A DNA stretch of 14,945 nucleotides from positions 1-14,945 of the forward strand of contig JAYTCQ010000096.1 of the NCBI GenBank assembly GCA_043736395.1, read 5' to 3'. Position numbers and translations under genes: made by a program. Origin of the DNA: JAFDVL01 sp043736395 (GTDB lineage: Bacteria; Acidobacteriota; Blastocatellia; RBC074). Position 1 is the first letter of the stretch. Each line of letters opens with the position of its first letter. Positions 1 through 7,637 of the stretch are shown here, piece after piece. The notes under the pieces are model-generated. The model did not search any database. It saw nothing but the letters and a program-made list of their open reading frames with translations, and was not told the origin of the DNA.

Positions 1-156
1 TTTCCGCTTGGACGACTGGGCAAGCCTGAAGACATCGCCAAAGCCGCGTTATTTCTGGCTTCGGACGACGCCGAATGGATCACCGGCATTTGGCTGACCG
101 TTGACGGCGGACGCGATGCCGCCTTGGTTGATTTGTCAGATTTGAGAAACGAGTGA
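1..156 (+). CDS. SDR family oxidoreductase, C-terminal fragment (5' end outside window)
   Basis: The first 51 codons of the window are open from base 1 and end at TGA 154-156. The peptide has the usual C-terminal block of classical short-chain dehydrogenases: GRLGKPEDIAKAALFLASD, followed by an ITGIWLTVDGG strand-turn. In the family this part packs near the substrate pocket and tetramer interface, and the VDGG turn is almost invariant. The Rossmann glycine motif and the YxxxK catalytic pair would lie upstream of the window, so substrate and cofactor cannot be inferred. The tail after DGG is about a dozen residues longer than the shortest family members. A hairpin-rich repeat lies directly downstream, and no T-rich terminator was seen. 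Confidence 0.85.
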   Translation, partial: FPLGRLGKPEDIAKAALFLASDDAEWITGIWLTVDGGRDAALVDLSDLRNE

Positions 157-199
157 AGGCCGATGAACCCTCATTTTCTTGTGGATGTTCATTATTTTC

Positions 200-390
200 T
201 TTGCCGCGTTAGCGGCATTTGAATTTAGCCGTGGGTGAAGCCCACGGTCAGCGAGTAATGGATTGCGCGTCGCGTTAGTGACGCTTGAAATGCGCACCGA
301 TTCAGGCGTCGCTGACGCGACGCTCGTGGCATGACGAATCGTTCCGTGGGCTTCACCCACGGCTAAATTCAACCGCCACGATGTGGCGAA
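200..390. repeat. MITE/REPIN-like mirrored array of six hairpins with a 27-bp perfect inverted repeat
   Basis: Bases 221-247 and 344-370 are perfect 27-base reverse complements. Six short hairpins are arranged symmetrically: A 203-216 (stem gccgc, loop gtta), B 229-247 (stem ccgtggg, loop tgaag), C 267-284 (7-bp stem with one G-T pair, loop gtta), then C' 306-323 (7-bp perfect stem), B' 344-362 and A' 374-388 (stem cgccac, loop gat). A and A' differ in sequence but both keep their pairing. The layout resembles REPIN or MITE elements, in which two REP-like units sit in opposite orientation. It occupies the gap between the SDR gene and the glycoside hydrolase gene. No transposase is present in the window. 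The family assignment is inference; the symmetry is directly visible. Confidence 0.85.
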
Positions 391-441
391 GATGAAGGCG
401 AAGAACCTCAGTTTGCGGGTTAATGAAACAAGGCAATTACT

Positions 442-1983
442 ATGAATACGAATTACACAACTTCTTGCCAAAGATACGATTTCTACTTAAACGGAAAACT
501 TCGTTTTATTTTTCTCGCCCTGCTTTTGTTTCCTTCCCAAAGCTTTGTTCAACAAATTGATACGTCAAAAGACCGCGTAAAAACCGACCTCAAAATTGCC
601 TTGCCTTACCTCGGCTCAGTGAAAGCCAGAAACGCCAGCGAGATTGAATCTTCCAACTGGTTGATCGGATGTGAAACGCTGGATCGTGATTTTGCCGATT
701 ACGATCAGTATAAGGAATACCTCGCTCCGTTAGGCATCAAACGGCTAAGGATGCAGGCAGGTTGGGCAAAAACTGAAAAGATCAAAGGCCAATACGATTG
801 GGCGTGGCTCGATCATATTGTGAACGACGCGACCAGCCGTGGCTTAAAGCCGTGGTTGCAGACTTCGTATGGCAATACGCTTTATCCCGGCGGAGGCGGA
901 GCCAATTTAGGGGCCGGATTGCCTACGTCAAAAGAAGCGTTGGACGCCTACGCCAAATGGGTCAAGGCGATGGTGACGCGCTACCAAGGCAAGGTAAAAG
1001 ATTGGGAAGTCTGGAACGAACCGAACTTTGCCGATAACACGATCAACACGCCTGAAATGACGGCGGAGTTCAATATCCGCACGGCGGAGATCATCAAAAA
1101 GATTCAGCCTGACGCAATCATTTCAGGGCTGGCCTTGGGGCATATCGGGATCGAATTTGCAGATCGTTTTTTTAGCTACCTGGCTAAAAAAGGCAAACTG
1201 AAATTATTTGATAACATGACCTATCACGATTACGACTATAACCCTGACGCGAACTATCACGAGGTATTTTTGCTCAGGCAGACGCTGGATAAATACGCGC
1301 CGGGAATGAAGCTGCGGCAAGGTGAAAATGGCGCACCGTCAGAAGGCGGCACAGGCCGAGGCGCGCTATGGGATTACAACTGGACGGAGTTATCACAGGC
1401 GAAATGGGACACGCGCAGAATGCTGGGCAACCTCGGCCACGACATTGAATGCAGCGTTTTCGGAATCATTGAAATGGCGTATACCGAAGGGCCAATCAAC
1501 CGATTGAATTTCAAAGGAATCATCAAATCCGACGCCACCAAAAAAGTAATCCGCCCGAAAACCGCTTATTACGCCATCCAAAATGTAACCGCCATTTTTG
1601 ATAACACGCTCGAACGACTTACCAGGCTGCGAATGTCCCGCAACATCGCTGGCGCAGCGCCGGATGCGTTCAGGTATTCGCAAACGACCGACCGCAGCCT
1701 GGCCGTTTACGGCTTCCGCCACAAAGTAACTCACAAACAGCTTTATGTGATTTGGATGGATGACAACATCCCGACCGACTCCAATCAAACCAAGCTCCAA
1801 ACCTTCACCTTCTCCAACGGAAATTTTGAAACCCCTGTTTTGGTAGACATTATTTCGGGCAGTGTTTATGAAATCCCCGCAACGAAATGGAGCAAAAAAG
1901 GTAATGCTTATACCTTCAAAGAAATTCCTGTTTACGACGCGCCTGTTGTCATTGCCGACAAAAGTCTGATTCACTATCGTTGA
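442..1983 (+). CDS. Secreted clan GH-A glycoside hydrolase (GH39/GH5-like TIM barrel)
   Basis: The 513-residue protein has an N-terminal hydrophobic signal segment at about residues 19-37 (KLRFIFLALLLFPSQSF), preceded by an unusually long polar n-region. The rest reads as a retaining clan GH-A barrel. WEVWNEPN gives the acid/base candidate Glu193, and RQGENGAPS about 100 residues later gives the nucleophile candidate Glu295, the spacing expected for strands 4 and 7. An early GIKRLRMQAGW strand and the PWLQTSYGN segment also fit the GH39/GH5 fold. The last ~120 residues look like a beta-rich accessory region. Substrate is not determinable. It presumably hydrolyses a plant or microbial glycan in the periplasm or outside the cell. 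The ATG at 442 has only a weak AAGG upstream. The stop at 1981-1983 lies inside the convergent cupin gene. Confidence 0.8.
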   Translation: MNTNYTTSCQRYDFYLNGKLRFIFLALLLFPSQSFVQQIDTSKDRVKTDLKIALPYLGSVKARNASEIESSNWLIGCETLDRDFADYDQYKEYLAPLGIKRLRMQAGWAKTEKIKGQYDWAWLDHIVNDATSRGLKPWLQTSYGNTLYPGGGGANLGAGLPTSKEALDAYAKWVKAMVTRYQGKVKDWEVWNEPNFADNTINTPEMTAEFNIRTAEIIKKIQPDAIISGLALGHIGIEFADRFFSYLAKKGKLKLFDNMTYHDYDYNPDANYHEVFLLRQTLDKYAPGMKLRQGENGAPSEGGTGRGALWDYNWTELSQAKWDTRRMLGNLGHDIECSVFGIIEMAYTEGPINRLNFKGIIKSDATKKVIRPKTAYYAIQNVTAIFDNTLERLTRLRMSRNIAGAAPDAFRYSQTTDRSLAVYGFRHKVTHKQLYVIWMDDNIPTDSNQTKLQTFTFSNGNFETPVLVDIISGSVYEIPATKWSKKGNAYTFKEIPVYDAPVVIADKSLIHYR

Positions 1984-2362
1984 TATTTGCCAACGGCATC
2001 TCTTTTACTCCAGCATAAAACACGATGAAGACCGCATCCGTATCGCCGACTGTGCCGCGATGCACTGTATTCACAGGCTCCGGGATCACTTGCCCCGCTG
2101 TGAAATGTTGCGTTTTTCCGTCCGGTTCTTCCACTGTAATTTCACCGGAAAGGACATACGCCGCAGTCGGCATCGGATGTTCGTGCCAGCGCAATACGCA
2201 CTTCGCTGGAAGGGTGATTTTCAGTACAGAAATTTCCGGTGCGCCTTCTGGATAAGCTTGATACGGAACATTATTCCATGACGCAGTAGCGCGCAGTAAC
2301 GTCTCTGTTGTCACGTTGCCAGCCGCCATCATTGGTGCTTCGATTGATTCAGGTTCATTCAT
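1949..2362 (-). CDS. Single-domain cupin protein
   Basis: The 137-residue protein has a conserved-barrel cupin. Motif 1 is RWHEHPMPTAAYVLSGEITV, with His60 and His62 as metal ligands. The Glu usually found four residues later is not obvious. Motif 2 is PEPVNTVHRG, with His101. There is no signal peptide, so it is probably cytoplasmic. Small cupins of this type bind a divalent metal and act on sugars or small acids, or sense ligands; the substrate cannot be read from sequence. It starts 14 bp after the stop of the LamG/DUF1080-like gene on the same strand, so the two are likely co-transcribed. Its last 35 bp overlap the end of the oppositely oriented glycoside hydrolase gene. Confidence 0.82.
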   Translation of the reverse strand: MNEPESIEAPMMAAGNVTTETLLRATASWNNVPYQAYPEGAPEISVLKITLPAKCVLRWHEHPMPTAAYVLSGEITVEEPDGKTQHFTAGQVIPEPVNTVHRGTVGDTDAVFIVFYAGVKEMPLANINDSESDFCRQ

Positions 2363-2376
2363 AAATTTCTATATTT

Positions 2377-3060
2377 TTATTTCTTGATTTCGTCGCTGCG
2401 AATTTTCAAATCGGCAAAATATCCTTCTGTCCCAAACTCAAGCCATAAGCCGATTGCACCGGATAAATCGGAGCCGTGTTTGAGATCATTCACGATCAAC
2501 ACGGGCTGTTTGCTGCCATTGACAAAGAGTTTTGCCTTGACGCCTTTGACTTCGATCTTGAGGTCAATCCATTCATTCAACCCGATGTCCACGTAAGATT
2601 CATACTCTCCCGGCGCATCTTTTCTGAGGCGGTCAAACTTGAAATCTGGATACGAAAAATATTGTGTCGCGCGATTTCTGCGGAGTTGAATTTCGACCCG
2701 GCCATTCGTCGGGCGGATATACATACACTCAAATTTTGAATTGCTCTCATTGATTCTGAAGGCAATGCCGATAAACCCTCGCGCATCTGCGGGAGCATCT
2801 TTTAGCAGCCTGCTCAGCACCTTAACTTCAATCGTTCCATTTTTGAAATTGACGTTTTTCAGTTTAGCGAGCGTAGGTTCGTCAAATGCTTTCACGGCAG
2901 CGTCTTTGATGACTCGTATCGTGTTTTTGCCGGAGATTTTTGCCGCTGACATGGATACGCTGACGGCTTCAAGTTTGTTGAGGTTTAACTTAGTTGACTG
3001 AGAAAATACGGGCGAAATTCCAATGACTGACCAGACTATAAATAAAATAATTCTCTTCAT
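2377..3060 (-). CDS. Secreted LamG/DUF1080-like jelly-roll protein
   Basis: With the ATG at 3058-3060 the protein has 227 residues and opens with a clean signal peptide (MKRIILFIVWSVIGISPVFSQ). An in-frame TTG at 3093 would add 11 polar residues and overlap the upstream stop, so I prefer the internal ATG. The body is a concanavalin-A-like beta-sandwich pattern: FKNGTIEVKV, GFIGIAFRI, a YIRP strand, YFSYPDF, EWIDLKIEVKG, AKLFVNG, GAIGLWLEFGTEGYFADLKI. This matches the LamG/DUF1080 superfamily, which includes 3-keto-disaccharide hydrolases and carbohydrate-binding domains. I see no residues that settle enzyme versus binding role. It sits 25 bp downstream of the HEPN gene and 14 bp upstream of the cupin gene. 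Confidence 0.72.
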   Translation of the reverse strand: MKRIILFIVWSVIGISPVFSQSTKLNLNKLEAVSVSMSAAKISGKNTIRVIKDAAVKAFDEPTLAKLKNVNFKNGTIEVKVLSRLLKDAPADARGFIGIAFRINESNSKFECMYIRPTNGRVEIQLRRNRATQYFSYPDFKFDRLRKDAPGEYESYVDIGLNEWIDLKIEVKGVKAKLFVNGSKQPVLIVNDLKHGSDLSGAIGLWLEFGTEGYFADLKIRSDEIKK

Positions 3061-3085
3061 AATGTGCTTATGCATATAGTAGCTA

Positions 3086-3577
3086 TCACCCAATCACATT
3101 ATCGAGTGTCACAATAAGTTGTTTTGCTTCATTAAAATAGGTTCGTATATCAGTAAAAGTTATTGTAGGATTTCCTCCATGTGCAAAATCATTTCTTGCA
3201 TCTACAAGTGATTGTATCGAACTCGTTATACTGTGATAATTCGCTAATGTTTGCATTTGGGTTTTAAAATTAGAAACCCAAATGTCATCAAATTCACCTA
3301 ATATTTGTAATATTCGACTGTATGAGGGGTTGGCTGAATTTTCTCGAACTCGTTTGTTCAAGAAGTTCTTGACTTGAGGTTTGCTTCTTTTACTACAGAA
3401 ATCAGCGATTAAAGTTTTAAATGCGATTTCAATCGTTCCACATGATTTTATTACAGAATATTTATTAAGATATGGCACAATTAAATTTGTTCCACCAAGT
3501 CCAGTTATTATTGTATCTATATGCGTAAGCTCATTGTCGCAATTAGTCAGCAATAATTGTACATCGCTATTATTCAT
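3086..3577 (-). CDS. HEPN-domain protein (RiboL-PSP/MAE_28990-type), likely toxin or effector RNase
   Basis: This 163-residue, mostly helical protein ends in a canonical HEPN signature R-x4-H: Arg128-Asn-Asp-Phe-Ala-His133 (DARNDFAHGG). An upstream GTIEIAFKTLIADFC helix is typical of the RiboL-PSP/MAE_28990-like branch. HEPN proteins with an intact Rx4-6H motif are usually metal-independent RNases that act in toxin-antitoxin, abortive-infection and CRISPR-associated systems. Here the motif is complete, so activity is plausible. The ATG at 3577 lies 3 nt after the DUF262 stop with AAGG upstream, so the pair is almost certainly one transcript. Base composition is AT-rich like the DUF262 gene and unlike the flanks. 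The family link is established knowledge; the defence role is inference. Confidence 0.8.
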   Translation of the reverse strand: MNNSDVQLLLTNCDNELTHIDTIITGLGGTNLIVPYLNKYSVIKSCGTIEIAFKTLIADFCSKRSKPQVKNFLNKRVRENSANPSYSRILQILGEFDDIWVSNFKTQMQTLANYHSITSSIQSLVDARNDFAHGGNPTITFTDIRTYFNEAKQLIVTLDNVIG

Positions 3578-3580
3578 TGC

Positions 3581-4693
3581 TTACGCCTTATAAAGTAAGG
3601 TTTTAACCTTCTGGATTCTTTTTTGAATTGCTTCCTTTCTCATAGTTTCCTTTGTAATAGAAAACTTATACTCCTCGTCATGAAGCAATTCATTTCTATT
3701 ATCCTGAATGCTTGCTAATTGAAAGGTAAATCCTGCTTGCATAAGCTGGTCAGTTGCAATAGTTATTGAATCGAAAATTGTAGGGCTAAAGATTGGTGAA
3801 AATTTCCCTGGAATGGTACTAGAAATATTATTGAATGCATTTTCCCTAATATTCTGATAAATAAAATTAATACAATTAGTAAACCTGCTTCTGAACTCTT
3901 CTATTTGAGCATCCGATGATTTTGTGAATTTGCCCATGAATTGATTCAGGAATTTTTTCAATGAGATGTTACCGTGTTTTAGTGCTTCAAATTCAGGACT
4001 ACTTAACGCAAAAAACCTAAGAATAAGCTCAATATCTCTCATCCGATGGTCTTCATCGTTTGAATCAAATAGAATTCTCCAGTTTGGCAACTTATTGAGT
4101 TCAAAAAGTAGCGAGTTAAAATTTCCTTGATAAACACAATTCCTTATTTCTTGTGACATCAATGTCCTGCCGCTGGTATTAATCCTCTCAAATACTTGAT
4201 ATAAACTCGTATCATCATCCGTGGGGTGTTGCTGCAAAAATATTATGGCATGTATCGTTGTGTTTCGGATTTTTCTTTGCTCTGTATCTGTTAACTCTGA
4301 AAAGGCTTTTCCACGCCACTTAGGATTTATTTTTTCTGAGTTTGATAGCTTGAATATTTTATTATCGCCCGCAAAAATGCCACGGACATAATCATAAACT
4401 GTCATGATGCGTTGATAGCCATCTACGATTAATAGTTTTTCGTCAGGTGTTTTTGCGAGAAAAATACTTGGAACTGGTAGTCCTAATAATAATGAGTCAA
4501 TAAATCGGGATGCTTCAGTCTTATCCCAAATGTATTTTCTTTGAAGCTCAGGTTTTACTAGCTCATCATCTTCGTAACGCTGGATAAGCTCTCTAAAAGA
4601 TAGGTCTGCGCCCCACGATGAAATTTTAAATAAGTCATCGTCTGAATAAAAATCATTTTCTTCTTCTTTTATTGATTGTACTTTTCTTATCAT
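3581..4693 (-). CDS. DUF262 (GmrS-like ParB/Srx-fold) protein, defence-associated
   Basis: The 370-residue protein has the DUF262 layout. PELQRKYIWDKTEASRFIDSLLLG lies at about residues 48-71, followed by LPVPSIFLAK and the nucleotide-handling motif LLIVDGYQR (Asp91, Gln94, Arg95), then FERINTSGRTLMSQEIRNCVYQG near residue 170. In type IV restriction enzymes such as GmrSD the equivalent motif is usually DGQQR and is thought to bind or hydrolyse NTP; here the first Q is Tyr. There is no C-terminal DUF1524 HNH domain, so this is a stand-alone DUF262 whose nuclease partner is probably the adjacent HEPN protein. The start is the ATG at 4691-4693; no Shine-Dalgarno is evident. It is AT-rich (32% GC in one 60-bp stretch counted), which suggests horizontal acquisition. 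Confidence 0.85.
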   Translation of the reverse strand: MIRKVQSIKEEENDFYSDDDLFKISSWGADLSFRELIQRYEDDELVKPELQRKYIWDKTEASRFIDSLLLGLPVPSIFLAKTPDEKLLIVDGYQRIMTVYDYVRGIFAGDNKIFKLSNSEKINPKWRGKAFSELTDTEQRKIRNTTIHAIIFLQQHPTDDDTSLYQVFERINTSGRTLMSQEIRNCVYQGNFNSLLFELNKLPNWRILFDSNDEDHRMRDIELILRFFALSSPEFEALKHGNISLKKFLNQFMGKFTKSSDAQIEEFRSRFTNCINFIYQNIRENAFNNISSTIPGKFSPIFSPTIFDSITIATDQLMQAGFTFQLASIQDNRNELLHDEEYKFSITKETMRKEAIQKRIQKVKTLLYKA

Positions 4694-4760
4694 GATGAGT
4701 GTTTGTTGAAATTACCTACGGCTCGTTTATTTACCAACTCTTAATGTATTTATGAGTATC

Positions 4761-4785
4761 TTACAGAATCAGTATTACTCTGTAA
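4761..4785. promoter_or_regulatory. Candidate operator: 7-bp inverted repeat upstream of the DUF262 gene
   Basis: The arms ttacaga (4761-4767) and tctgtaa (4779-4785) are perfect complements separated by 11 bp, about 70-90 bp upstream of the DUF262 start codon. No T-tract follows on either strand, so it does not look like an intrinsic terminator of the Gfo/Idh gene that ends at 4803. A dimeric regulator site or a promoter-proximal structure is possible. In AT-rich DNA a repeat this short can also occur by chance. Confidence 0.3.
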
Positions 4786-4802
4786 TTACGAAGTTGCCTT
4801 CC

Positions 4803-6203
4803 TCATTTCAGCTTCAATTGCACAGGGTCCCAATGAATGATTTTTTTCTTGAAAAAACTTTCGTTGCAGGCTAATGCGGGAGCCGCCGCTCTGAAGCCAA
4901 ATTCGGCATCTTCAACAACAGGTTTGCCTGTTCTGATGGAATCAAAGAAATTTGTAAAATGGTCTAAATGGTCGCTATAGCCTTCAGGTGGTCTGAAAGT
5001 AATGTCCGCTTTAGTTTTTCTATTTTGTTGTTCCTTTGTCCATTTCGCGTCGTACTCTTTTTGCATCTCTTCCTGCATCTTTTTCGAGAACGTGAAAAGC
5101 GAGTCATAACCACCCATCCCCGGTGCTTCCGGCAGCAGGCTATGTTTGATGGTGATGCTATTTCCTCTTACGACGATCATGCCTTCTGACCCGACTAATT
5201 GGATGATCTCTTGTCCGCCTGTACCGCTAATGAAATTAACTTGTAAGGTCATTTGGAAAGCCGCGTGTTCTTTGCTGTCGGGATATTGCAGCACACCTGA
5301 CATCACATCGGGCATATTGCGCCCGTCTTTCCAATAGCTGAATTGACCTGTGCTGTAGATGGATTCAGGGCCTTTTGAATTGGTAATCAAGTGCGAGCCG
5401 CTCAGTAAGTGAATGAATAAATCGCCTGCTACGCCTGTGCCTACTTCTTTGAAAGCGCGCCACCAAAAGAATTTTTTAGAGTCATACGCCATTTTCTCCG
5501 TTGCTTCAATAAACTTGTCCCAATTGGTAGTCATAGCATCGGCGTCTTTGGGAATCGTGTATTCCCACGCCCCGATAGAACTTTGTCTATCGTAGACGGC
5601 ATTGACCATATTGAGTTTGCCAATTTCACCCGCCGCCAATAATTCTTTGGCTTTGAGATAACCAATGCTGCTTACGCGTTGGCTGCCGACTTGGAACACT
5701 TTTCCTGATTTTTTCGCGGCTGCCATGACGGGATAGCCTTCGGCGATTTTGTAAACCATCGGCTTTTCGCAATACACGTGCTTACCTTTCGCCAAAGCGG
5801 CTAAAGTAATGCGCGCATGCCAAACATCGTGGGTAGCGATGATGACCGCATCAATGTCTTTTTTATCTAAAAGTTCTTTGTAATTGCGCGTCGTGTAAAG
5901 GTCGTTGCCGAATCTTTCTTTCGCATTTTCAAGCCTGCCCGTATACAAATCACAAATTCCTGCCAATTCAACGCCCGGTACTTTCAGCGCAGTATCAAGG
6001 TCCATATGTCCTTGCACACCATAACCAATCACGCCGAGGCGGATTTTGTCGTTGGCGGAGATTTTCTGTTCATAGTGCAAAATACGTTCTTCCGCTTTTT
6101 CTCGTGCGGCAAGTGAAGCAAAAGGCGTGGCGGCGCTCACCATACTGGTTGCAGCTATTTTTTGTAAAAACTTTCTTCTTGATGCGGGATTATCTTTTTT
6201 CAT
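4803..6203 (-). CDS. Tat-exported Gfo/Idh/MocA family oxidoreductase
   Basis: The 466-residue protein begins with a twin-arginine signal (SRRKFLQKIAATSMVSAATPFA, Arg9-Arg10), so it is folded with its NAD(P) cofactor before export to the periplasm. The Rossmann motif is GVIGYGVQG (Gly60, Gly62, Gly65). The family signature is CEKP at 145-148 with catalytic Lys147, after IIATHDVWH at 121-129. A GDLFIHLLSG segment supplies the conserved Asp/His region of the substrate domain. Length is at the upper end for the family, as expected for exported members. Family members oxidise or reduce sugars and derivatives; the substrate is unknown. The next gene downstream on this strand is the DUF262 gene, about 110 bp away. 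Upstream, 223 bp separate it from another Gfo/Idh gene. Confidence 0.87.
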   Translation of the reverse strand: MKKDNPASRRKFLQKIAATSMVSAATPFASLAAREKAEERILHYEQKISANDKIRLGVIGYGVQGHMDLDTALKVPGVELAGICDLYTGRLENAKERFGNDLYTTRNYKELLDKKDIDAVIIATHDVWHARITLAALAKGKHVYCEKPMVYKIAEGYPVMAAAKKSGKVFQVGSQRVSSIGYLKAKELLAAGEIGKLNMVNAVYDRQSSIGAWEYTIPKDADAMTTNWDKFIEATEKMAYDSKKFFWWRAFKEVGTGVAGDLFIHLLSGSHLITNSKGPESIYSTGQFSYWKDGRNMPDVMSGVLQYPDSKEHAAFQMTLQVNFISGTGGQEIIQLVGSEGMIVVRGNSITIKHSLLPEAPGMGGYDSLFTFSKKMQEEMQKEYDAKWTKEQQNRKTKADITFRPPEGYSDHLDHFTNFFDSIRTGKPVVEDAEFGFRAAAPALACNESFFKKKIIHWDPVQLKLK

Positions 6204-6336
6204 ACAGGTGTTTTTTTCGTCATCTGACTGATCGTCAAAATAATTGTGTAGTTAATGCTTTGAAAGCAACTTCTCTGTTTTGGCTTTATTAGAATGCAGA
6301 TCGTTCGGCTATTTTACAAGGGAATCTTGGCACGAC

Positions 6337-6353
6337 TTAAAGGTTTCCTTTAA
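6337..6353. other. Short perfect palindrome upstream of the exported Gfo/Idh gene
   Basis: ttaaagg and cctttaa are 7-bp complementary arms around ttt, about 135 bp upstream of the start of the Tat-exported Gfo/Idh gene and about 75 bp downstream of the stop of the other Gfo/Idh gene. It could be an operator for the downstream gene or a weak transcript-end hairpin. No run of T follows. The rest of the 223-bp gap shows nothing else I recognise. Confidence 0.3.
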
Positions 6354-6426
6354 CCGTCGAGCAAAATCAATGGAAGCGGCGCGTGGATGGCTGAAAAGAT
6401 GGATTCGGCATCGTATAGACAATTTA

Positions 6427-7545
6427 TTAATCACTATCTATTAATCCATTGGCAATGCAGGAATCCTTATATGCTTGTAAATCGTCATATCGTTGCAAGC
6501 GGTAACGCGCTCCAGCATGTTGCGCGGAGCGGTGCGCCGCCTCAGCAAATACTTGCGCATCCAAGACTTCGTTTTGCGTTACCGCAAAGGCAGTACCGCT
6601 CTCTATGCCCTCACGGAACTGTTGATGGGCGCGGGCGTATGCGATCTCAAAGCGCGGCAGAAATTCAGGGAAGGGCCGCGTCAGATAAGTCATCTCAAAA
6701 GTTTTCGATGCAGGATGCAGCTTGCCATCGGGTTGCCAAACCTCTACGTGAATGGGGCCGGGGTATCCGGCAAAACGTCCCGTGTGGATCGTGCCTTTCG
6801 TACCAATGATGTAAGTCTCGTTGTTATAGCCCGAAGAATGGGTACGACTTAGATCAAGTCGCCCGAGCACGCCTGACGCGGTCGTGAACGTCACAAAGGC
6901 CGTGTCTCCGCCTTCGTCAATCGGGCTGGCGTAACCCCGCGTGTGATGCATGCTCGCCCAAACCTCGTTCGGAAATTCGTCCAACAACCAGATCGCTTCG
7001 TCCGCGACGTGGATGCCCATGTCAATAATCAAGCCTCGGCTGCTGTAGGTTGACGGCGGAGGAAACTGATCGCGCAAGATGCAGCGGATTTCACGGACTT
7101 CGCCCACTACGCCGGATTGCATCAGTTGCCGCGTATAAAGCAGCGCCGGGTCATAGCGCCGCTGCAAACCAATCTGAATCTGGCGCGGCTCGCGACCAAT
7201 GGCTGCGACAAACGCGAACGCCTCCTGCAACTCATCGGTCAAGGGTTTTTCCAGATAGATCGGAATCTTCGCTTTGACGAAGGGAAGGGCATCACGTGCA
7301 TGATCTTTGGTGTGCGAAGCAATGATGACCGCATCCATCTCGCCAGCCATCTCCTGAGCCATTTGGGCTGGATTGTGAAAGGTTTTTGCGTTGGCAAGAT
7401 TAAGTTCATCCTGCGCGGCTACGACGGCAGCTTGCGCTTCGTCGCCGATGGCTACGATTTGATGACCTTGGTTTTTCACGATGGATGCATGCACCTTGCC
7501 GATGCGACCTGCGCCGAATACGCCGTAGTTATAAATTTTGCCCAT
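6427..7545 (-). CDS. Cytoplasmic Gfo/Idh/MocA dehydrogenase, inositol 2-dehydrogenase-like
   Basis: Starting at the ATG at 7543-7545, which has a good AGGAG at 5-9 nt spacing, the protein has 372 residues. A longer in-frame start at 7629 would add a Cys/Arg-rich stretch unlike the family and is rejected. The Rossmann motif is GVFGAGRIGKVHA (Gly11, Gly13, Gly16). YLEKP gives catalytic Lys100. LQRRYDPA at about 128-134 and IDMGIHVADEAIW with Asp175 and His179 match the catalytic Asp/His pair of myo-inositol dehydrogenases. There is no signal peptide, so it acts in the cytoplasm with NAD(P). An inositol or related polyol substrate is plausible but not proven; no other iol genes are visible. Confidence 0.85.
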   Translation of the reverse strand: MGKIYNYGVFGAGRIGKVHASIVKNQGHQIVAIGDEAQAAVVAAQDELNLANAKTFHNPAQMAQEMAGEMDAVIIASHTKDHARDALPFVKAKIPIYLEKPLTDELQEAFAFVAAIGREPRQIQIGLQRRYDPALLYTRQLMQSGVVGEVREIRCILRDQFPPPSTYSSRGLIIDMGIHVADEAIWLLDEFPNEVWASMHHTRGYASPIDEGGDTAFVTFTTASGVLGRLDLSRTHSSGYNNETYIIGTKGTIHTGRFAGYPGPIHVEVWQPDGKLHPASKTFEMTYLTRPFPEFLPRFEIAYARAHQQFREGIESGTAFAVTQNEVLDAQVFAEAAHRSAQHAGARYRLQRYDDLQAYKDSCIANGLIDSD

Positions 7546-7550
7546 TACAA

Positions 7551-7557
7551 CTCTCCT
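7551..7557 (-). promoter_or_regulatory. Ribosome binding site fixing the Gfo/Idh start at 7545
   Basis: On the minus strand AGGAGAG lies just before ATGGGCAAAATT, with AGGAG ending about 7 nt from the start codon. Most genes in this window have weak or no Shine-Dalgarno, so this site is a useful discriminator against the longer 7629 start. Confidence 0.65.
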
Positions 7558-7637
7558 GCTGTTTGTGATTTTGCACACCCTGTCATAACACCTCAATATA
7601 ATTCGCACTGCGAAGGGGCATCGGCTCAAATGGAGTG

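Noticed and set aside
136..471. A 111-codon minus-strand open frame across the mirrored repeat
   Set aside because: Its translation is mostly the hairpin repeat and its ends fall in neighbouring genes; no domain is recognisable.
7546..7629. An N-terminal extension of the cytoplasmic Gfo/Idh gene to 7629
   Set aside because: The added residues are Cys/Arg-rich and unlike the family, while the 7545 ATG has a proper Shine-Dalgarno directly before the Rossmann strand.
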